A stretch of 64,000 nucleotides of DNA from Anoplopoma fimbria (Eukaryota; Chordata; Actinopteri; Perciformes; Anoplopomatidae), in assembly GCF_027596085.1 (NCBI RefSeq), contig NC_072469.1:13723914-13787913 (forward strand), in the 5' to 3' direction. A model generated the notes under the pieces. The model was not told the origin of the DNA. It did no database searches and was given only the letters and a program-made list of their open reading frames with translations. Both the position numbers and the translations under genes were made by a program. Shown in pieces: positions 27,120-64,000 of the stretch (positions are counted from its first letter, which is position 1; every line of letters begins with the position of its first letter).

Positions 27120-27385
27120 TTTGGGATATTAAAATTCAAAGGCGAGCCATGGTGGCAAAAAGCGCCCGTGGCATATGGCCCGGTAAATATTGACTGATAT
27201 TTTAATTACCCTTTGCATAATCTAATAATTAATCACAAACATTACAGTTTCACCTTTCCCCGGCGCTGCTGCTGCTGAGGAATCGCTCTCTGTGAAGTGC
27301 TGTCACATACTAATCCATGACGGGATGGTTAATGTCCAACCTCCATTTATTTTTGATGGCCAGAGTAAAGATCCATTTAAAAAGG
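27120..27385. promoter_or_regulatory. candidate conserved non-coding element
   Basis: Complex, non-repetitive sequence with several TAATTA/TAAT homeodomain-type cores (ATTTTAATTACC, AATAATTAATCAC), CCATTTATTTTTGATGGCC and no open frame. It looks like vertebrate conserved non-coding DNA, but conservation cannot be tested here. Confidence 0.3.
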
Positions 27386-27389
27386 CCAA

Positions 27390-29381
27390 TACTACAACAT
27401 TTTAATACTATACATTACAGATGAAGCCCTGCATTAGTAGTCATGGTGCAAAATGCCCCTAAGTGTTATATTAAATGTATTATATTATTATTACTGAATA
27501 AGGTGTTAGCAGGATTTCCATGTTGCACCAGCTGAAGTGGAACACATTTTATATACTGTTGGATAATCAAGTCCTATTTTATATATTCTTACATGATTGT
27601 AGGTTTTGGATGCAAAATCTCCAAAGTAGAATTATTTTGCATTCTGGTTTTAAAGGTGCACTCCGCAGATTTCACACATTCTAGGTCAGTTCATTGGTAG
27701 CTTGGAGTACTACTCAGCTCACTTATAGAAATATTTTTTTGGGGCGATGGAGGGAGATTTTTAAAGTTAATAACCCTTAATGATGTCATCAGGGTTATCT
27801 CAGCTGAAGTTACAAACAGGGGGCGGGAATGTGAAAGACATGGGTGGACCAGACAGAAGGGGTCAAAATAAGGATTATATTGGAAATCTAGGATCCAGCT
27901 CAGAATCCAGGGTTCTGTTAGTTATTTTGCATAAAGACGCACATAATCACGCATCATGCCCTCAGTTTCACTCCATCCCATTGGTCGCCAGTTGAGTAAC
28001 GAGCCAACAAAACGAGCAATGCACCAACAAAAGGCAGTGAAGAAGCAAACTGCTAGAAAGCAAACATGGATAAGAACAATGCAGGTTGTAATGTATTATT
28101 ACAAGAACTTGATGGTTCAGCTCTGCAGTATACAGTATTTATGACCTTTCTCACTTGGTACAATCCAGCCAGACTTCCAACTGTGTCCACATTCCAAATC
28201 AAAACTTTTCCATTTCCTCAGGTTTATTTCTTAGGATCTGATACTGTATTTTTGTGCCAGTGGGTGGGATGTGGATGTTCTGTCTGCAGTGTAGCTGCTC
28301 ACACACACGCATTGTCATGCCAAGCACACCGAGTTTACCCGTAAGGCATTGTCCTATATAAATACATTTGCCTTGTTAATAGATGTCATATTAATGGAGA
28401 AGTTAAGGGAATTAGAGCTTTACTATGAAAGGTAACAGGAAGCCCTGAAGTTAACTGCAGGAGTGTTTTTTACTGTGCTCTATGCGACACATAAAAAGTT
28501 TACAAGGGGGAGTTTGAACATCGTTTGAACCAAGTAATAAAATCACATCACATCTCACAGAAAATAGACGGCAAAGTGGAAATATTTCCCACCAAAGAAA
28601 TCGTCCCCTTGAAAATGATTGATGATCTATGGATTATCTGGAATAACCAGGAAATTATTTGTGATTTTTTTTTATGTACATGTGATGTGATGACCTTTAC
28701 TTTGCATCTTTTCCTTGCTGTGTCTCCTATACATATTACTGCTAGATTCTGTGTGTGTGTCCACATACTGTACTGCACGTGTGTGTGTGTCATGGTGTTT
28801 CTGCATTCATGTTTCTGCATCCTGTAAAAGGGATTATATGAAAAGAAAAATCTGGTTGGAGCTCAGCGCAGAAACTGGGCTCAGAGTCAAAACTGGGTTC
28901 AGAGATACTCCACACACCTGGCAGTGTGTGTGTGTAGCATCTCACTGTACATCCTACTGTCTTCGCGGAGACAGGGAGGAGAGTGGAGGGGGATTGGGAG
29001 GGGGGAGGCTGCAGCATGTTGCACTGAGTGGGTGTGGAGGAGCAGGCCAGAGGAGTTCAGGAGGAGGCATGTGCATCGGAGTAATCCTGCACACGGTCCC
29101 AGCATCCAACAACTTCAGCATGCGAGAAGAGGGCGAGAGCCGCGCAGCGCCTTGCCAACCTTTTTTGGAAAAGACTTCTTCTTCTTGTTCTTCTCTCTCT
29201 GGTGTTGCTGTTTTCGGGGCAGGCTGTCAGTGAGGCCTTTAGAACTATTGAGCAACAGTTGGATGAACAGGAACCCGCTGTGTATATTGTTCTACTGTGA
29301 TTGCATGAAATTCCCCTCTAATTGCTCTTGTTCCTCAACATGGGCCAACGGCTGATATTGAGAACATCTGAGAGCTTTCAG

Positions 29382-29432
<51 letters not shown>

Positions 29433-31100
29433 GGAGTTGGACAACAGCCTGGAAAATGTAGCTGCGAGGTTTGACAGGTTGGAGGGCTGACTGTAGCTTT
29501 CACCTGTGACTTTGCGTAGGTAATTGAGCTTTTAACAGAATCCATAAAGCTGCCATATGTGACTCTTAGTATTACTACAACAGTATAACTAGCATGAATG
29601 CTTAAATAATACTTTATTTTTACAGATAGGTCTCATGTTTAACATCACTGGGAGTTTATGCAGCACAAACACAGTTTTCTAAACTTTTTTCCTGTCATTC
29701 CCCTTTTGATAACGAATGAAAAACAATAATAAGGACCGTTCCTCTCCTACATGACACTGTAGGTAACCAAATGTGTGTGGAAACTAGCAACAAAGGAAGC
29801 CAGGTTGAACTTAATTGAAATAACATTATTAAACACAAACGGTATATTTTTTTTATCCCAATGTTTCTTGTGTGTTTCTGACAATTAAACAAGTTTTCAG
29901 CAGTTGTGGGGAAATATCACATGGTTAATATACTTTAGTACAAGTAAATGTCTTGCATCAAAATGTTACTTAAGTAAAAGAAAGTATTAGCAAAATGTAC
30001 TTAAATTATCAAAATTGGATGGACGTAATACAGAAAAATGGCCCCTTTAATTCGAATTGTTTAATTATCGGATTATTGATTGATTGACTGATGTATTAAT
30101 GTTAATGTAAAATGTATGTATTGATTTAACTGTTGTAGCTGGTCAAGATGGGGACACTTTTAACTTGTGTGTGCAGTTTGGCAGAAAACCACAGTATACA
30201 ATTCATTTTTCATCCTTGAAAAGTTGTGAAAAAATATTAAAAACTAATTAGTAATGTAATGTTTCTCTCTGAATTGTAAATTGATGGAAGTATAAAGTGG
30301 TGTGAAATGGAAATATTTTAGTTGAGTACAGGTACCTCAAATTTGTACTTGAGTATATGTACTTACATTTACGATAGGGTTTTAGATATTAAAGACACAA
30401 TTCTCTCTCAATGCACTGACTGTAAACACAACAGCAAGACTCCATGAACGTCGTTGTTTCTCTCTTTTTTTTCATCCCTTTTTGTGCTTTACCAGCTTCG
30501 GAATAAATCTCTCCAACCTCAATCAAGATTTTGAATATGAATAACAGACATGAGTACACTATAGATTGAGGTAATTATAGAGGTAAAATCCCCACCAGTA
30601 AATCTTAAGAAAGAAAAAGGAAAGCTTGAAAATAAAACATATTTTGGTGTTTTTTATCTGGTTCCCTATTTCATTAAACATGTTCAGATTTATATTCCAT
30701 CCCCTTGTGGAGGCAAACACTCTGTATGTCTTGTCTTTCAGGGTTCTAGATTTTCCATTTAGTTAATATTCAACAGTTTTACCACAGAAAAAGAAGTTGA
30801 TGTACAGCAGGTACTTTTCACAGTGGAATACTGAGAAATACAGTGTGTACAAAGTGATATCACATGACTTCAATGTGATTCACCATGAATCCAACCAATC
30901 GCCTGCACCAGTCATGTCCCAAATCACATAAATTAGTATTATACTGCCCTCTACTGGATTATAAAAGAATAATGTCGGTCACATAGAATCACTCGGTCAC
31001 CAAGAACAGAATATGTATAATACAGTATATTAATCAGTATATGCAGTATAGAATTTGTGCTTGAGTTTGACATAATCATGGAGAAAACAAAAGGCAAGAA
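27390..31100. other. intergenic, downstream of svil
   Basis: No gene is supported. A TG microsatellite lies at 29,385-29,430. The rest is unique AT-rich sequence, with a short open stretch at 28.9-29.3 kb that lacks splice context or recognisable domains. Confidence 0.5.
29385..29430. repeat. (GT)n microsatellite
   Basis: Uninterrupted GT dinucleotide of about 23 units. Confidence 0.95.
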
Positions 31101-31109
31101 ATAAGGCTC

Positions 31110-31914
31110 AGACTTTCTAACTTTCAGAGTTTATTTCTCTAATAATTCTTTATATCACAAAAAGTCTCCAAAATGCAGACCAGCATCTGTATAGAAACTG
31201 TACACAAAAGCAAGGCCACTATACACTGAAGGATTAAAAAAAAATTCAAACACATTACATCATCGCCCCGGCCTGAATCCTTTTCCTCTGACACATAATG
31301 ACACTAAACGCAATAATAAAGCTGCATCGTTGGATTTGTAAATGGCAAGCGGTGAACTGTACAGCGAGAGAGAGAGTTCTGTGATTTTCCAGTATTTATC
31401 GACATATGACACAGACCTCATCAATATCATTCATTATTTTTAGCTCGGTGAATATTCATGGAGCTTTAAAAAAAATAAATCCTATATGGATTTGATAAAT
31501 ATAAATTATTTGTAATGGACAAACACATATAAAGGAATAGCACAGCGTCTCCTGTGGAGTGTGCTGAACAGGCTGACTGGCCTGCTCCCACTCTGACAGA
31601 TGGCTGCATGGCTGACATTTTAAGGGCACTGGGCTGTTCTGCGTATGGTACATATCTACATTTACAATAAAGTCAATAAACTTCTTGGAAAGTGCATTTG
31701 TCTCCTACTTACAAGACCAAAACACAAACACAAAACTGGAAGGAACGTGCAGCACAAGGAGCCATCGCGCCTCTCGGTCACTCATCACCTCCTCCGTACC
31801 TTCGTCTCTCCCCTCGTCCGTCAGGGTTATAACCTCAGGAGAGGCAGAGCTCCTGACCCTCCGTTGTGTCTAGACGTCTCGGTGTCTTCAGGTCAACTCT
31901 TTGTTTTAGCCCGT
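31110..31914 (-). other. svil: probable svil 3' UTR
   Basis: Downstream of the stop there is about 0.8 kb without splice signals, AT-rich. A minus-strand AATAAA lies at 31,130-31,135, with a T-rich downstream element around 31,080-31,100. The cleavage point, about 31,110, is inferred and could be different. Confidence 0.5.
31130..31135 (-). terminator. candidate svil polyadenylation signal
   Basis: AATAAA on the minus strand, about 780 nt after the svil stop, followed within 50 nt by a T-rich stretch. It is the best-placed canonical hexamer I noticed. Confidence 0.5.
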
Positions 31915-61905
<29,991 letters not shown>

Positions 61906-62412
61906 CTACGGAGAGAGAGAGAGAGAGAGGCAGAGGACATAAAGACTTTGGATATATTACATATGTAGCTATCAGTAGTATACTGGATAACCTTTTCCAG
62001 AGTATTCATTTTAAAATGAGTCGGTTGGTAACATTATCAAGACAGCGTAGACGTCATTTTTATCTAATTCACAGAGCTTACGTCTGTCCAAAAACAAGGA
62101 GCCATTTTATTATACATTAATAAGAATTGTAACCTTAGGGTGCGTGGCTTAGTAGATGAATAATTATTTGTCAGTACGCCACATGCAACATTTTTAATGT
62201 TTTATGGGAAAACCTGATTTTCAAATTTAGGGTGTAGATCAGAGATTCTAAAAGCGACCCCCAGGGGTCTGTGGCGCTGTCCCTGAAAATATTTCAGATT
62301 CATTCATTTAAACTTTTGTTATAAAAAAAAAAAATCAACCAATTATAATACAAATCTTAACTCGATAATGGCTCATAGATTATGTTCTCATCTAACCAAT
62401 GTATAGATCTTA

Positions 62413-62641
62413 TGCTATGTTCACACAACGAGCGACAAAGCAACAAAACGGCCCAGCGTGGCCAGCTACATAGTCACAGAGTCGCTGTTGAAGAGTTGCT
62501 CAAGCGCTCGTTGACGGATCTTTCTTTAGATGGAACGGAAAAATGTGAGACCGACTCAACAGTTTTTAGCTTCATGTCTCCGGCCTCCATTGAAAGTGAC
62601 CAATAGAATTTCGCTGTGTCGCTCATAGCGTGAACATAGCT
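62413..62641. mobile_element. Harbinger-like MITE with TTA duplication
   Basis: The left end TGCTATGTTCACACAACGAG pairs with the right end, whose reverse complement is AGCTATGTTCACGCTATGAG. About 28 bp of terminal inverted repeat are imperfectly matched. TTA flanks both sides (62,410-62,412 and 62,642-62,644). A 3-bp TWA duplication and a 229-bp non-coding body fit PIF/Harbinger MITEs. It lies in the intron upstream of w1. Confidence 0.8.
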
Positions 62642-63068
62642 TTAGAATCTGAAAATCCCTCTAATATGCATCTAATATCTTTCTGATACATTTCTATTCT
62701 GTTATTCTTTCACATAACTGAGACTATAGAACTGTAAAAATAAGCAACGTCAAAATATTTCAAGAGATTTAGATGGGGTGTTCTGGTATACTCTCCATCT
62801 TTAAGGGCTCCTTGGCTACAAAATAATTGAGAAACATTTGGTGTTGAAAATATGAATATTTAACATTCATATTTGAGTTTTAACGGCATCCTCCTTTTAA
62901 CAATTTTTTAGATATCTTACAGCGAATTGAGGTGCAAAACTCAAGTTTCAACTGAATTACACTTATTGTTTAAAAACAAATATTCCATTTATTGTGACTT
63001 TCTTTTCTAAGCAACACATTTGTAAGTGTAATGTGCTTCAAGTCATAGTGTAAACTTTGGAGAGCTGG

Positions 63069-64000
<932 letters not shown>

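Noticed and set aside
28715..29355. Overlapping open frames of 143 to 172 codons on the plus strand
   Set aside because: The frames are Cys/Gly-rich, lack known domains, and no splice signals or regulatory context support a gene.

Overview
The window looks like vertebrate nuclear DNA, most likely from a teleost fish and probably a percomorph (inference). The evidence is one recognisable gene, split into about 31 short exons with GT-AG introns, long CA/GT, TA and GA simple repeats, and small hAT, Harbinger and tRNA-SINE elements of types common in fish. No bacterial or viral gene was seen. The only protein-coding gene I can support is supervillin (svil), on the minus strand from 61,905 down to its stop codon at 31,915. 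The ATG and the first exons lie beyond the right edge. LAYOUT. (1) 1-31,100 holds no gene I can defend. Its main contents are two blocks of degenerate AT-rich satellite in opposite orientations (2.1-4.45 kb), several microsatellites, an old dispersed repeat with a tRNA-derived SINE nested in it (12.0-12.8 kb), a 390-bp purine tract (26.3-26.7 kb), and a few stretches that look like conserved non-coding DNA. (2) About 31,110-31,914 is the probable svil 3' UTR, with an AATAAA signal on the minus strand. (3) 31,915-61,905 holds the svil exons, numbered w1 to w31 here in transcript order. (4) 61,906-64,000 is upstream svil intron with a Harbinger-like MITE and a 176-bp CA repeat. THE GENE. I assigned splice sites by hand. 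The 31 exons sum to 4,763 nt and keep one reading frame throughout, giving about 1,586 residues plus a stop. Exons w1-w15 encode the long, poorly ordered N-terminal half (basic, Ala/Gln-, Glu- and Pro-rich segments). Exons w16-w29 encode the gelsolin-like repeats, and w29-w31 encode the C-terminal villin headpiece ending in KGLF. Supervillin is a peripheral-membrane protein that binds F-actin and myosin II, organising cortical actin, podosomes and costameres. Points of interest in the gene are a probable GC-AG intron (after w17), in-phase small exons that could be cassettes (w4, w8, w9, a 30-nt candidate), a 27-nt microexon (w12), a coding minisatellite in w3, a ten-codon GAG run in w5, and a possible internal first exon near 58.7 kb. 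I found no undescribed molecular system; the most distinctive observations are splice-structure and repeat features.
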